Assembly: GCF_001598295.1 (NCBI RefSeq)
Contig: NZ_BCYR01000002.1
Span: 682,001-746,000 of the forward strand
Reading direction: 5' to 3'
DNA from: Klebsiella ornithinolytica NBRC 105727 = ATCC 31898
GTDB lineage: Bacteria > Pseudomonadota > Gammaproteobacteria > Enterobacterales > Enterobacteriaceae
DNA length: 64,000 nt
In this document: positions 41,907 through 51,695 of the stretch, in pieces
How the letters are laid out: each line of letters starts with the position of its first letter
Position numbering within the stretch: position 1 is the first letter of the stretch
The notes under the pieces: model-generated
Told to the model about the DNA's origin: nothing
The model's input: the letters and a program-made list of their open reading frames with translations, nothing else
Database searches by the model: none
Translations under genes and position numbers: made by a program

Positions 41907-41911
41907 ATGTC

Positions 41912-42913
41912 ATGAAACCTAAAAAACTCACGGAAGCCGATGTCACGGCAGAATCCGTATTTATGCTGCAGCGCCGCCAGGTGCTGAAGTCACTCGGGAT
42001 CACCGCAACGGCCCTTTCTCTTTCCCCCACGGCGCGGGCCGATCTCCTGGACTGGTTTAAAGGTCACGACCGCCCGCCGGCCCCGGCAGGTAAAGCCCTG
42101 ACGTTCAATAAACCCGCGGAGTGGCAAAGCTCGCTCACGCTGACGCCGGAAGATAAAGTCACCGGCTATAACAACTTCTATGAATTTGGTCTTGATAAAG
42201 CAGACCCCGCGGCCAATGCCGGCAGCCTGCGTACCGATCCCTGGACCCTCACGATTGGCGGAGAGGTGGCCAAACCGCTGACGCTCGATCATGACGATCT
42301 GACCCGACGCTTTCCGCTGGAAGAGCGTATTTACCGGATGCGCTGCGTGGAGGCCTGGTCAATGGTGGTGCCCTGGGTCGGCTTCCCGCTACATAAACTG
42401 CTGGCGTTGGTTGAACCCACCAGCAACGCCCGTTTTGTCGCATTTAAAACCCTCTATGCACCGGATCAAATGCCGGGGCAAAAAGATCGCTTTATCGGCG
42501 GGGGACTGGCTTATCCTTATGTAGAAGGTCTGCGGCTGGATGAAGCCATGCACCCTCTGACGCTGCTGAGCGTCGGCGTTTACGGTAAAGCGCTGCCGCC
42601 GCAAAATGGCGCCCCTGTCCGGCTGACCGTCCCATGGAAATACGGTTTTAAAGGTATTAAATCCATCGTCAGTATCGAGCTGACGCGCGAGCAGCCCCCC
42701 ACCACCTGGCATCTCGCCGGGCCGCAAGAATATGGCTTCTACGCTAACGTCAATCCGCACGTCGATCATCCGCGCTGGTCGCAGGCTACAGAGCGTGTTA
42801 TCGGCTCTGGCGGCGTACTTGATGTTAAGCGCCAGCCGACGCTGTTATTTAACGGCTATGCTGACGAAGTGGCATCGCTCTATCGGGGACTGAATCTGCG
42901 GGAGTATTACTAG
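41912..42913 (+). CDS. msrP: Periplasmic methionine sulfoxide reductase, molybdopterin subunit
   Basis: Sulfite-oxidase-fold molybdoenzyme of about 333 residues that repairs oxidised methionines in envelope proteins. The Tat signal is [17 protein letters not shown]. The molybdenum-ligating cysteine is in [15 protein letters not shown]. The start at 41912 follows CGGAGG with six bases of spacing. It overlaps msrQ by one base. In E. coli msrPQ sit beside hprRS; no such two-component system is present here. Confidence 0.95.
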   Translation: MKPKKLTEADVTAESVFMLQRRQVLKSLGITATALSLSPTARADLLDWFKGHDRPPAPAGKALTFNKPAEWQSSLTLTPEDKVTGYNNFYEFGLDKADPAANAGSLRTDPWTLTIGGEVAKPLTLDHDDLTRRFPLEERIYRMRCVEAWSMVVPWVGFPLHKLLALVEPTSNARFVAFKTLYAPDQMPGQKDRFIGGGLAYPYVEGLRLDEAMHPLTLLSVGVYGKALPPQNGAPVRLTVPWKYGFKGIKSIVSIELTREQPPTTWHLAGPQEYGFYANVNPHVDHPRWSQATERVIGSGGVLDVKRQPTLLFNGYADEVASLYRGLNLREYY

Positions 42914-43512
42914 TGCGTCTGAGCGTAAAACAGATTACCTGGCTGAAGGTGGTCCTCCATCTGGCCGGCCTCTTGCCCTTTATCTGGCTCTTCTGGGCCG
43001 GACAACAGGGCTACTTTAGCGCCGATCCGGCAAAAGATATCCAGCATTTTACCGGTAGGATGGCTCTTAAATTTTTGCTTGCGACCTTGCTCGTCTCACC
43101 GCTCGCGCGCTACGCTAAACAACCTTTGTTGATTCGTACCCGGCGTTTACTCGGGTTGTGGTGCTTTGCCTGGGCAACGCTGCATCTCACCAGCTACACG
43201 CTGCTGGAGTTAGGTATCAACAATCTGGCGCTGCTGGGTTCGGAGTTAGTCAGCAGACCTTACCTGACTTTGGGTTTTATCAGCTGGTTGATTTTGCTGG
43301 CGCTGGCCGCCACTTCAACACAAGCGCTGCAGAGAAAACTGGGTCGCCGATGGCAAACTTTGCACAACTTCGTCTATCTGGTGGCAATCCTTGCTCCCAT
43401 TCACTACCTGTGGTCGGTGAAGATTTTATCCCCGCAGCCGGTGATTTATGCCGTGCTGGCCGCGTTGCTTTTAGCATGGCGTTACAAGAAGTTCCGTCAG
43501 TGGTGGCGATAA
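42913..43512 (+). CDS. msrQ: MsrQ, haem-binding membrane partner of MsrP
   Basis: Ferric-reductase-like inner-membrane protein of 199 residues with about six helices. It hands electrons from the respiratory pool to MsrP. Haem-ligand histidines are likely in [18 protein letters not shown] and LAPIHYLW. It starts with GTG overlapping the msrP TAG stop, indicating translational coupling. Confidence 0.94.
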   Translation: MRLSVKQITWLKVVLHLAGLLPFIWLFWAGQQGYFSADPAKDIQHFTGRMALKFLLATLLVSPLARYAKQPLLIRTRRLLGLWCFAWATLHLTSYTLLELGINNLALLGSELVSRPYLTLGFISWLILLALAATSTQALQRKLGRRWQTLHNFVYLVAILAPIHYLWSVKILSPQPVIYAVLAALLLAWRYKKFRQWWR

Positions 43513-43745
43513 TCATCGGATATGTGCAGTTTCCCGCAGATCTTTTATCAACCGCGATGCTTTGAACGATAGCGGTTGATAATCTTCCCTGATAAGACCA
43601 GTATTTAGCTGCCAAATGCTACGAAATCGTTATAATGTGCGACTTTGGTTTTCCTGACGGGGTTTTCGAGCCCTGAAAAGGTGACAAGCGCGCTTCGAAG
43701 GTATATTTTGTTTTTTACCCGAGAATGGCAGGAGATAGCCACACA

Positions 43746-44198
43746 ATGGCTGACAAGTTTCGCATTTTGCTTTTAAACGGACCCAACCTTAACATGCTCG
43801 GCACCCGTGAGCCTGAGAAGTATGGCACCCTTAAGCTTTCTGAGATTGTTAACCGTCTGGAATCAGAAGCTTCGGCTCTGAACGTGGCGCTGGATCACCT
43901 GCAGTCCAATGCGGAGTTCGCGCTAATCGACCGAATTCATCAGGCTAAAGACACTGTGGACTATATCCTGATTAATCCGGCCGCGTTTACGCACACCAGC
44001 GTGGCTATCCGCGATGCATTGCTTGCGGTCAGTATCCCGTTTATCGAGATTCACCTGAGCAACGTACATGCACGCGAACCGTTCCGTCACCACTCCTATC
44101 TGTCGGATATCGCCTCGGGCGTCATCTGCGGACTCGGTGCGGACGGCTATTCATACGCTTTACAGACGGCGGTAAAACGCCTGTCACAATCACACTAA
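43746..44198 (+). CDS. aroQ: Type II 3-dehydroquinate dehydratase
   Basis: Dodecameric dehydratase of the shikimate pathway, 150 residues starting [19 protein letters not shown]. The lid Arg/Tyr appear in [25 protein letters not shown] binds substrate, and the catalytic His region is [18 protein letters not shown]. The start at 43746 is preferred to a seven-codon longer frame. The 233-bp upstream gap probably carries the aroQ/acc promoter. Confidence 0.97.
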   Translation: MADKFRILLLNGPNLNMLGTREPEKYGTLKLSEIVNRLESEASALNVALDHLQSNAEFALIDRIHQAKDTVDYILINPAAFTHTSVAIRDALLAVSIPFIEIHLSNVHAREPFRHHSYLSDIASGVICGLGADGYSYALQTAVKRLSQSH

Positions 44199-44220
44199 AC
44201 AAAGAGTACGGAACCCACTC

Positions 44221-44688
44221 ATGGATATTCGTAAGATTAAAAAGCTGATCGAGCTGGTTGAAGAATCAGGCATCTCCGAACTGGAAATTTCTGAAGGCGA
44301 AGAGTCTGTACGCATCAGCCGTGCCGCGCCAAATGCGGGCTACCCGGTCATGCAGCAGGCGTATGCCGCGCCGATGATGCAGGCTCAGGCACCGGTTGCA
44401 GCAGCACCGGCCGCCGCCGCTCAGGCAGACGCGCCGGCGAAAGCAGAAATCAGCGGTCACATCGTACGTTCCCCGATGGTCGGTACTTTCTACCGCACCC
44501 CGAGCCCGGACGCAAAAGCGTTCGTGGAAGTCGGTCAGAAAGTTAACGTGGGCGACACCCTGTGCATCGTAGAAGCGATGAAAATGATGAACCAGATCGA
44601 AGCCGATAAATCCGGCGTGGTGAAAGCCATTCTGATCGAAAGCGGCCAACCGGTAGAATTTGATGAGCCGCTGGTAGTCATCGAGTAA
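44221..44688 (+). CDS. accB: Biotin carboxyl carrier protein of acetyl-CoA carboxylase
   Basis: BCCP of 155 residues. An N-terminal domain (about 1-40) and a flexible Ala/Pro/Gln linker (about 45-80) precede the biotinyl domain. The biotinylated lysine is in [12 protein letters not shown]. It delivers carboxybiotin from AccC to AccAD in fatty acid synthesis. It is co-transcribed with accC, 10 bp downstream. Confidence 0.98.
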   Translation: MDIRKIKKLIELVEESGISELEISEGEESVRISRAAPNAGYPVMQQAYAAPMMQAQAPVAAAPAAAAQADAPAKAEISGHIVRSPMVGTFYRTPSPDAKAFVEVGQKVNVGDTLCIVEAMKMMNQIEADKSGVVKAILIESGQPVEFDEPLVVIE

Positions 44689-44698
44689 CGAGGCGAAC

Positions 44699-46048
44699 AT
44701 GCTGGATAAAATTGTTATCGCTAACCGAGGCGAGATTGCACTGCGTATCCTGCGTGCCTGTAAAGAACTGGGCATCAAGACCGTCGCTGTGCACTCCACT
44801 GCGGATCGCGATCTAAAACACGTACTGTTAGCGGATGAGACGGTCTGTATTGGCCCGGCTCCGTCCGTAAAAAGCTATCTGAATATCCCGGCAATCATCA
44901 GCGCAGCGGAAATTACCGGCGCGGTGGCCATCCATCCGGGTTATGGCTTCCTGTCCGAAAACGCCAACTTTGCTGAGCAGGTTGAACGTTCAGGCTTCAT
45001 CTTCATCGGCCCGAAAGCCGACACCATTCGTCTGATGGGCGATAAAGTGTCTGCGATCACCGCGATGAAGAAAGCGGGCGTACCGACCGTTCCGGGGTCT
45101 GACGGCCCGCTGGGCGACGATATGGATGCGAACCGCGCTCATGCAAAACGCATCGGCTATCCGGTTATCATCAAAGCCTCCGGCGGCGGCGGCGGACGCG
45201 GTATGCGCGTTGTACGCAGCGATGCTGAACTGGCCCAGTCCATCTCCATGACCAAAGCTGAAGCAAAAGCTGCATTCAGCAACGACATGGTATATATGGA
45301 AAAATACCTGGAAAATCCGCGTCACATCGAGATCCAGGTACTGGCTGACGGCCAGGGCAACGCTATCTATCTGGCGGAACGCGACTGCTCCATGCAGCGT
45401 CGTCACCAGAAAGTGGTCGAAGAAGCGCCGGCGCCGGGCATTACCCCGGAACTGCGTCGCTACATCGGCGAACGCTGCTCTAAAGCGTGTGTCGACATCG
45501 GCTATCGCGGCGCAGGCACCTTTGAGTTCCTGTTTGAAAACGGTGAGTTCTACTTCATTGAAATGAACACCCGTATTCAGGTTGAACATCCGGTCACCGA
45601 AATGATTACCGGCGTTGACCTGATCAAAGAACAGCTGCGTATCGCGGCTGGCCAGCCGCTGTCCATCAAGCAAGAAGAAGTCCAGGTTCGTGGCCATGCG
45701 GTGGAATGCCGTATCAACGCCGAAGACCCGAACACCTTCCTGCCGAGCCCGGGTAAAATTACCCGCTTCCACGCGCCAGGCGGTTTCGGCGTACGTTGGG
45801 AGTCTCATATCTACGCAGGCTACACCGTACCTCCGTACTATGACTCAATGATTGGTAAGCTGATTTGTTACGGTGAAAACCGTGATGTCGCGATTTCACG
45901 CATGAAAAATGCGCTGCAGGAGCTGATCATCGACGGCATCAAAACCAACGTCGATCTGCAGATTCGCATTATGAATGACGAGCATTTCCAGCATGGTGGA
46001 ACCAACATCCACTATCTGGAGAAAAAACTCGGCTTACAGGAAAAATAA
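44699..46048 (+). CDS. accC: Biotin carboxylase
   Basis: ATP-grasp enzyme of 449 residues, the standard length, which carboxylates BCCP biotin. [14 protein letters not shown] is the glycine-rich ATP lid. [15 protein letters not shown] contains the catalytic Glu and Arg. [20 protein letters not shown] is the N-terminal signature. Confidence 0.99.
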   Translation: MLDKIVIANRGEIALRILRACKELGIKTVAVHSTADRDLKHVLLADETVCIGPAPSVKSYLNIPAIISAAEITGAVAIHPGYGFLSENANFAEQVERSGFIFIGPKADTIRLMGDKVSAITAMKKAGVPTVPGSDGPLGDDMDANRAHAKRIGYPVIIKASGGGGGRGMRVVRSDAELAQSISMTKAEAKAAFSNDMVYMEKYLENPRHIEIQVLADGQGNAIYLAERDCSMQRRHQKVVEEAPAPGITPELRRYIGERCSKACVDIGYRGAGTFEFLFENGEFYFIEMNTRIQVEHPVTEMITGVDLIKEQLRIAAGQPLSIKQEEVQVRGHAVECRINAEDPNTFLPSPGKITRFHAPGGFGVRWESHIYAGYTVPPYYDSMIGKLICYGENRDVAISRMKNALQELIIDGIKTNVDLQIRIMNDEHFQHGGTNIHYLEKKLGLQEK

Positions 46049-46063
46049 TCCTGTATTCGCAGC

Positions 46064-46090
46064 AAAAGGCCGGATTATCCGGCCTTTTTT
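46064..46090 (+). terminator. accBC terminator
   Basis: AAAAGGCCGGA and TCCGGCCTTTT flank a TTA loop, followed by further T residues. Confidence 0.92.
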
Positions 46091-46156
46091 CTTTTTCTCT
46101 CCTCTTGCCAGCCCCTTAAGGTACAATCCCCGCTTTAAATTGACCCCGGGAGCCTT

Positions 46157-46399
46157 ATGGACGCGCGTTTTGTTCAGGCCCACAAAGAAGCCCGCTGGGC
46201 GTTGTGGCTTACCCTCCTCTATCTTGCAGCATGGTTAGCAAGTGCTTACATTCCAGGTTCTCAGCAGGGCTTTACCGGCCTGCCGCGCTGGTTTGAAATG
46301 GCTTGTCTGCTGATCCCCCTGATTTTCATTCTGCTGTGCTGGGCGATGGTGAAGTTTATCTACCGCGATATTCCGCTGGAGGATGATGATGCAGCCTGA
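46157..46399 (+). CDS. yhdT: YhdT, DUF997 membrane protein
   Basis: An 80-residue protein with two hydrophobic helices (about 15-35 and 50-70), starting MDARFVQAHKEARWALWLTL. It is the conserved partner located just before panF, which it overlaps by about ten bases. Function unknown; it may assist PanF. Confidence 0.92.
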   Translation: MDARFVQAHKEARWALWLTLLYLAAWLASAYIPGSQQGFTGLPRWFEMACLLIPLIFILLCWAMVKFIYRDIPLEDDDAA

Positions 46400-47840
46400 A
46401 GTGATCCTGCCGCTTATTGCCTACCTGCTGGTGGTGTTTGGCCTGTCGATTTATGCGATGCGCAAGCGTTCGACCGGGGCATTCCTCAACGAGTATTTTC
46501 TCGGCAGCCGTTCGATGGGCGGCTTCGTGTTGGCCATGACCCTGACGGCCACCTATATCAGCGCCAGTTCGTTCATTGGCGGCCCGGGCGCGGCATATAA
46601 ATACGGGCTCGGATGGGTGCTGCTGGCGATGATCCAGCTGCCTGCCGTGTGGCTGTCGCTCGGGGTACTGGGGAAAAAATTCGCTATTCTGGCCCGCCGG
46701 TATAACGCGGTAACGCTCAACGATATGCTGTTCGCCCGCTATCAGAGCCGTCTGCTGGTATGGCTGGCGAGCCTCAGTCTGCTGGTTGCGTTTATCGGTG
46801 CGATGACCGTGCAGTTTATCGGCGGCGCACGGCTGCTGGAAACCGCCGCAGGCATTCCTTACGAAACCGGTTTGCTGATTTTCGGTATCAGTATCGCGCT
46901 CTACACCGCTTTCGGCGGCTTCCGTGCCAGCGTATTGAATGATGCGATGCAGGGTCTGGTGATGCTGATAGGCACCATCGTACTGCTCGTCGGTATCGTT
47001 CATGCTGCGGGTGGTCTGAGCATGGCAGTGCAGACCCTGGAACATATCGATCCAAAGCTGGTGTCTCCCCAGGGAGCGGACGATATTCTGTCACCGACGT
47101 TTATGACCTCTTTCTGGGTTCTGGTCTGCTTTGGTGTTATCGGCCTGCCGCACACGGCAGTGCGCTGTATCTCCTATAAAGACAGCAAGGCGGTGCACCG
47201 CGGGATTATTCTCGGCACCATCGTGGTCGCTATCCTGATGTTTGGCATGCATCTCGCCGGTGCGCTGGGTCGCGCGGTGATCCCGGATCTGACCATCCCG
47301 GATCTGGTCATCCCTACGTTGATGGTGAAAGTACTGCCGCCGTTTGCCGCCGGGATCTTCCTTGCCGCGCCAATGGCGGCGATCATGTCGACGATCAACG
47401 CGCAGTTATTGCAGAGTTCCGCTACGATCATTAAGGATTTATACCTGAACCTGCACCCGGAACAGCTGAATAACGAGAAACGCCTGAAGCGGATGTCGGC
47501 GATGATCACGCTGATCCTCGGCGCGCTGCTGTTGCTGGCCGCATGGCGTCCGCCTGAGATGATCATCTGGCTGAACCTGCTCGCGTTTGGCGGGCTGGAA
47601 GCGGTCTTCCTGTGGCCACTGGTTCTGGGCCTGTACTGGGAGCGTGCCAACGCGGCAGGAGCCCTGAGCGCGATGATCGTCGGCGGCGTGCTGTATGCCG
47701 TGCTCGCCACCCTGAAAATTCAGTACCTGGGCTTTCATCCTATCGTGCCCTCGCTACTGCTAAGTTTGCTGGCTTTTGTGGTGGGCAACCGTTTTGGTCA
47801 GCCCGTTCCACCCGCCCCTGTTATGACTACTGACAAATAA
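46389..47840 (+). CDS. panF: Sodium/pantothenate symporter
   Basis: Sodium:solute symporter family, 483 residues and about 13 helices. [20 protein letters not shown] and the sodium-symporter signature [20 protein letters not shown] are visible. It imports pantothenate for CoA synthesis. Three consecutive ATG codons (46383, 46386, 46389) are possible; 46389 is chosen because it gives the MQxEVILPL start of the family and the best spacing from GGAGG. Confidence 0.96.
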   Translation: MQPEVILPLIAYLLVVFGLSIYAMRKRSTGAFLNEYFLGSRSMGGFVLAMTLTATYISASSFIGGPGAAYKYGLGWVLLAMIQLPAVWLSLGVLGKKFAILARRYNAVTLNDMLFARYQSRLLVWLASLSLLVAFIGAMTVQFIGGARLLETAAGIPYETGLLIFGISIALYTAFGGFRASVLNDAMQGLVMLIGTIVLLVGIVHAAGGLSMAVQTLEHIDPKLVSPQGADDILSPTFMTSFWVLVCFGVIGLPHTAVRCISYKDSKAVHRGIILGTIVVAILMFGMHLAGALGRAVIPDLTIPDLVIPTLMVKVLPPFAAGIFLAAPMAAIMSTINAQLLQSSATIIKDLYLNLHPEQLNNEKRLKRMSAMITLILGALLLLAAWRPPEMIIWLNLLAFGGLEAVFLWPLVLGLYWERANAAGALSAMIVGGVLYAVLATLKIQYLGFHPIVPSLLLSLLAFVVGNRFGQPVPPAPVMTTDK

Positions 47841-47851
47841 AGAGTTTTGCT

Positions 47852-48733
47852 ATGCCATGGATCCAACTGAAACTGAATACCACCGGCGCACATGCTGAAG
47901 ACCTCAGCGACGCGCTAATGGAGGCCGGTGCGGTCTCCATCACCTTCCAGGATACACACGATACGCCGGTATTCGAGCCGCTGCCGGGTGAAACTCGCCT
48001 GTGGGGAGACACCGACGTTATCGGCCTGTTCGACGCTGAAAGCGATATGCATGACGTGGTGGCTATCCTCGAGCAGCATCCGCTGCTGGGCGCCGGTTTC
48101 ACACATAAAATCGAGCAGCTGGAAGATAAAGACTGGGAACGTGAATGGATGGATAATTTCCACCCAATGCGTTTCGGCGAGCGGCTGTGGATTTGCCCAA
48201 GCTGGCGTGAAGTACCGGATGCAAACGCGGTCAACGTGATGCTCGACCCGGGCCTGGCGTTTGGTACCGGCACGCACCCGACCACCTCGCTCTGCCTGCA
48301 ATGGCTGGACGGACTGGATCTGACGGGCAAAACGATTATCGATTTTGGCTGTGGTTCGGGCATTCTGGCGATTGCGGCGCTGAAGCTGGGTGCCGCAAAA
48401 GCGATCGGTATTGATATCGACCCACAGGCAATTCAGGCCAGCCGTGATAACGCCGAGCGTAACGGTGTCTCCGATCGTCTGGAGCTCTATTTACCGCAGG
48501 ACCAGCCAGAAGCGCTCAGCGCCGATGTGGTGGTCGCCAACATCCTGGCAGGGCCATTACGTGAGCTGGCCCCGTTAATCAGCGTGCTGCCCGTTTCAGG
48601 CGGTTTGCTGGGCCTTTCTGGTATTCTCGCCAGCCAGGCGGAAAGCGTCTGCGAAGCCTATACCGAACGCTTTGCCCTCGACCCGGTGGTGGAGAAAGAA
48701 GAGTGGTGCCGGATCACCGGCCGCAGAAAGTAA
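47852..48733 (+). CDS. prmA: Ribosomal protein L11 methyltransferase
   Basis: SAM-dependent trimethylase of L11, 293 residues, the standard length. The N-terminal L11-binding domain starts [17 protein letters not shown]. The SAM motif is [14 protein letters not shown] and the post-I motif [11 protein letters not shown]. It follows panF after 11 bp. Confidence 0.98.
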   Translation: MPWIQLKLNTTGAHAEDLSDALMEAGAVSITFQDTHDTPVFEPLPGETRLWGDTDVIGLFDAESDMHDVVAILEQHPLLGAGFTHKIEQLEDKDWEREWMDNFHPMRFGERLWICPSWREVPDANAVNVMLDPGLAFGTGTHPTTSLCLQWLDGLDLTGKTIIDFGCGSGILAIAALKLGAAKAIGIDIDPQAIQASRDNAERNGVSDRLELYLPQDQPEALSADVVVANILAGPLRELAPLISVLPVSGGLLGLSGILASQAESVCEAYTERFALDPVVEKEEWCRITGRRK

Positions 48734-48740
48734 CTCTGGA

Positions 48741-48764
48741 AAGCGGCCTGCGGGCCGCTTTTTT
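48741..48764 (+). terminator. prmA terminator
   Basis: AAGCGGCC and GGCCGCTT flank TGCG and are followed by TTTT. Confidence 0.92.
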
Positions 48765-49092
48765 GTTTCCAGTAACCGCTGAATGACGTCAAGAAATGGG
48801 AGCCAGATCGCATTACGATGCGCTTTTTTGACTACAAAAACAGCGTTTTATGCCGTTAACAGTCCCATTTTTCTAAGAAAAATCGAGAAGTTTTGCGATT
48901 TTATAAATGGACACAAATTATCCACCATCGATTAAGATGATGATTAATAGGATAATTTATCCATCTCTTTTCTCCCGATGTGGGATTCATTGATCTGTGA
49001 CAGAGGATTGCTCAAAGTTTGGCCTTTCATCTCGTGCAAAAAATGCGTAATATACGCCGCCTTGCAGTCACAGTATGGTCATTTCTTAACTC
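48765..49092 (+). promoter_or_regulatory. dusB-fis promoter region
   Basis: -35 TTTCAT (49025-49030) and -10 TAATAT (49048-49053) are 17 bp apart, followed by the GC-rich discriminator ACGCCGCC. This matches the growth-rate-controlled fis promoter of E. coli almost base for base. The AT-rich DNA upstream (48780-49020) should contain Fis and IHF sites, which I did not map individually. Confidence 0.85.
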
Positions 49093-50058
49093 ATGCGCAT
49101 CGGACACTATCAGCTCAGAAATCGCCTGATCGCAGCGCCTATGGCTGGCATTACTGACAGACCATTCAGGACGCTGTGCTACGAGATGGGAGCAGGTTTA
49201 ACCGTTTCCGAGATGATGTCCTCCAACCCGCAGGTTTGGGAGAGCGACAAATCCCGTTTACGGATGGTGCACGTGGATGAGCCCGGTATTCGTACCGTGC
49301 AAATCGCCGGTAGCGTACCGGAAGAGATGGCCGCAGCCGCCCGTATTAACGTGGAAAGCGGTGCCCAGATTATTGATATTAATATGGGGTGCCCGGCGAA
49401 AAAGGTGAATCGCAAGCTCGCAGGTTCAGCCCTCTTGCAGTATCCCGATCAGGTGAAGTTAATCCTGACGGCGGTCGTCAAGGCAGTGGACGTTCCCGTG
49501 ACACTCAAGATTCGCACCGGTTGGGAGCCGGAACACCGTAACTGTGTAGAAATTGCCCAACTGGCTGAAGAGTGTGGCATTCAGGCTCTGACTATTCACG
49601 GACGCACCCGCGCCTGTTTGTTTAACGGAGACGCTGAATACGACAGTATTCGGGCAGTTAAGCAGAAAGTTTCCATTCCGATTATCGCGAATGGTGACAT
49701 TACTGACCCGCTTAAAGCCAGAGCTGTGCTCGACTATACGGGGGCTGATGCCCTTATGATAGGCCGCGCAGCTCAGGGAAGACCCTGGATCTTTCGGGAA
49801 ATCCAGCATTATCTGGACACTGGGGAGCTGCTGCCCCCGCTGCCATTGGCAGAGGTTAAGCGTTTGCTTTGCGCGCATGTTCGGGAATTGCATGACTTTT
49901 ATGGCCAGGCAAAAGGGTACCGAATTGCACGTAAACACGTCTCCTGGTATCTACAGGAGCACGCCCCAAATGACCAGTTTCGGCGCACATTCAACGCCAT
50001 AGAGGATGCCAGCGATCAGCTGGAGGCGTTGGAGGCATACTTCGAAAATTTTGCGTAA
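49093..50058 (+). CDS. dusB: tRNA-dihydrouridine synthase B
   Basis: FMN-dependent reductase of 321 residues that makes dihydrouridine in tRNA. The catalytic cysteine is in [26 protein letters not shown] and [10 protein letters not shown] contain flavin and substrate contacts. It is the first gene of the dusB-fis operon, and its expression depends on the fis promoter. Confidence 0.98.
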   Translation: MRIGHYQLRNRLIAAPMAGITDRPFRTLCYEMGAGLTVSEMMSSNPQVWESDKSRLRMVHVDEPGIRTVQIAGSVPEEMAAAARINVESGAQIIDINMGCPAKKVNRKLAGSALLQYPDQVKLILTAVVKAVDVPVTLKIRTGWEPEHRNCVEIAQLAEECGIQALTIHGRTRACLFNGDAEYDSIRAVKQKVSIPIIANGDITDPLKARAVLDYTGADALMIGRAAQGRPWIFREIQHYLDTGELLPPLPLAEVKRLLCAHVRELHDFYGQAKGYRIARKHVSWYLQEHAPNDQFRRTFNAIEDASDQLEALEAYFENFA

Positions 50059-50083
50059 ACAGAAATAAAGAGCTGACAGAACT

Positions 50084-50380
50084 ATGTTCGAACAACGCGT
50101 AAATTCTGACGTACTGACCGTTTCTACCGTTAACTCTCAGGATCAGGTAACTCAAAAACCCCTGCGTGACTCGGTTAAACAGGCACTGAAGAACTATTTT
50201 GCTCAACTGAATGGTCAGGACGTGAATGACCTGTATGAGCTAGTACTGGCTGAAGTTGAACAGCCCCTGTTGGACATGGTGATGCAATACACCCGTGGTA
50301 ACCAGACCCGTGCGGCCCTGATGATGGGCATCAACCGCGGTACTCTGCGTAAGAAACTGAAAAAATACGGCATGAACTGA
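50084..50380 (+). CDS. fis: DNA-binding protein Fis
   Basis: Nucleoid protein of 98 residues, apparently identical to E. coli Fis. The beta-hairpin arms (about 10-25) are used for Hin/Gin stimulation. The C-terminal HTH is [20 protein letters not shown]. It is highly expressed in early exponential phase. The satellite-like island starts just beyond its terminator. Confidence 0.99.
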
Positions 50381-50406
50381 TACTAGTCAGTTAATTGCTT
50401 GATATA

Positions 50407-50441
50407 AAAGGCGCTCTTCGGCATGGGGAAGCGCCTTTTTT
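50407..50441 (+). terminator. dusB-fis terminator
   Basis: AAAGGCGCT (50407-50415) and AGCGCCTTT (50430-50438) form a 9-bp stem, then more T. Confidence 0.92.
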
Positions 50442-50490
50442 ATTGAACTAACTACACCACTGACTACACGGAAGGATGAACTACAATATA

Positions 50491-50508
50491 CGATAACGAG
50501 CGTTATCG
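50491..50508. repeat. Perfect 8-bp palindrome at the island's left edge
   Basis: CGATAACG and CGTTATCG are separated by two bases. It overlaps the stop codon of the first island gene. It could be a weak terminator (no T run follows on the minus strand) or part of an attachment or arm site. Confidence 0.45.
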
Positions 50509-50694
50509 ACGTGGTTCGCTAGGTTTTTGCCACTCAAATGAGCCTGTATTCATCCGCTGGCGGTGCCGTTCTTTTGCTGCGAGTGTTGCTGCCACACTGC
50601 ACCGTAACTCCAGCATATCGGCAGAGTTCAACTCATGTCCCTGCAGGTGGGCCAGCGCTTCAATTACCGCCTCGATCTTCTTCTGTTTTAACAT
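50503..50694 (-). CDS. Small hypothetical island protein (63 aa)
   Basis: Starts MLKQKKIEAVIEALAHLQGH after an AGGAGGAT ribosome-binding site seven bases upstream; a longer in-frame start at 50724 is less likely. Predicted helical, basic C-terminus. No family recognised. It is the last gene of the leftward late-like block, about 110 bp after the TerS-like gene. Confidence 0.6.
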   Translation of the reverse strand: MLKQKKIEAVIEALAHLQGHELNSADMLELRCSVAATLAAKERHRQRMNTGSFEWQKPSEPRR

Positions 50695-50802
50695 AGTGAT
50701 ATCCTCCTGCCCTACAGGCCCCACCGGCTATGCCCTGAGCAACGATATAAAAAGCCAGCCCCGAAGGGCTGGAATAACAGGAGCCCGCTGGCACACTTTG
50801 CT

Positions 50803-51387
50803 TTAGTCGGTATCGTCGGCCAGGGCATACAGTAGCGAAGGAATAACCCTCCGCATGGCTGTCTCTTCGGTTTCATCGCTCATGAGGGTCAGGGTGTAAT
50901 CCCGGCACTCGTAAACCACATCATAAGCAGACAGGCCGAACGCGCCGCCAGCGATGATCTGCCCGATTTCATCATCTGGCGTTTCAACAATCGACAGCCG
51001 GTAGCTGCCAAATGTCACTGGCGGGTTATAGGGGCCTTCGCTTACAAACAGCTCCACGGCCTTTGCAGCCACTTGAGCGCGTTCGTCCGGATCCATCCCT
51101 GCCACCTTGTCGGCACCAGATGCCAGGATGCGCTTGATCTCTGCAACACTCATCTCTACCAGAGCGCTACCCGCAACAGTGCGGACACCGGATACCACCG
51201 CTTTGCTTTTCGCGTTCTGAGCGCGTGGGTCATGGATGTCACGGTAACGTGCCAGATAGGCGTCACAGGCCTCCTGGTCAATCTTCCCGTCAACCCGCGC
51301 CGGGAATCCCTGCTTGCTTTCCCAGTTGTAAAATGACCGGCGACTCATGCCGCTGTGCTCGGCGTACTGGCTTACTGACATTAACAT
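50803..51387 (-). CDS. Nu1/TerS-like small terminase subunit (DNA-packaging recognition)
   Basis: A 194-residue protein. The N-terminal winged-helix-like segment MSVSQYAEHSGMSRRSFYNW with VDGKIDQEACDAYLARY resembles the DNA-binding domain of Nu1-type small terminase subunits (about 1-50). The middle (about 60-120) is helical, as expected for oligomerisation, and the C-terminus is acidic. Directly upstream is a cluster of AAGTGTGAA sites, the position a TerS binding site would take. No large terminase subunit is encoded here. A plasmid-type replication initiator or repressor remains possible. Confidence 0.6.
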   Translation of the reverse strand: MLMSVSQYAEHSGMSRRSFYNWESKQGFPARVDGKIDQEACDAYLARYRDIHDPRAQNAKSKAVVSGVRTVAGSALVEMSVAEIKRILASGADKVAGMDPDERAQVAAKAVELFVSEGPYNPPVTFGSYRLSIVETPDDEIGQIIAGGAFGLSAYDVVYECRDYTLTLMSDETEETAMRRVIPSLLYALADDTD

Positions 51388-51695
51388 AACAACCTACCTC
51401 GCTGACGAAGTGTGAACCCTTGCACACCGACTGTGCACACAAGTGTGAAAGGTTCACACTTTTTAGACTGAATGTGTAAATCAAACTGTGAATCAAAAAT
51501 TACCGAAACTTCCCGCGATCCATTGCCACCGCTCACGATTAACAAACCCATAACAAAAAGTGACAAGTGTGAAAGTGCGCAAGTGTGAATCAAATTCAAA
51601 ACCTGCAGCTACAAAAACACTGCGGCGCGCAATGCCCGTGCCTTACAAAAGTCTCAGGAAGGACCCATTTTTGTAAGGCAACGGTGAAGGTCGCC
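51388..51695. promoter_or_regulatory. Intergenic region with AAGTGTGAA sites: candidate packaging or operator site
   Basis: This 308-bp gap has four exact direct AAGTGTGAA copies (51408, 51441, 51565, 51581). One inverted copy (51453-51461) makes a perfect AAGTGTGAA-AGG-TTCACACTT palindrome with the second. A weaker ACTGTGAA lies at 51485. Such arrays are bound by TerS at cos or pac, or by repressors or initiators. Further right is a 10-bp inverted repeat. Confidence 0.7.
51641..51678. repeat. Perfect 10-bp inverted repeat
   Basis: CCTTACAAAA (51641-51650) and TTTTGTAAGG (51669-51678) with an 18-base spacer. It lies just past the tape-measure stop. It could end the tape-measure transcript, or be the nicking or arm site of a packaging signal. 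Confidence 0.6.

Noticed and set aside
44990..45808. A 272-codon minus-strand open frame inside accC.
   Set aside because: It is an antisense shadow of a fully conserved gene, with no ribosome-binding site or known product.
50381..50500. A tRNA or tmRNA gene as the integration target of the island.
   Set aside because: No cloverleaf-like sequence or CCA-type 3' end is visible between fis and the first island gene.
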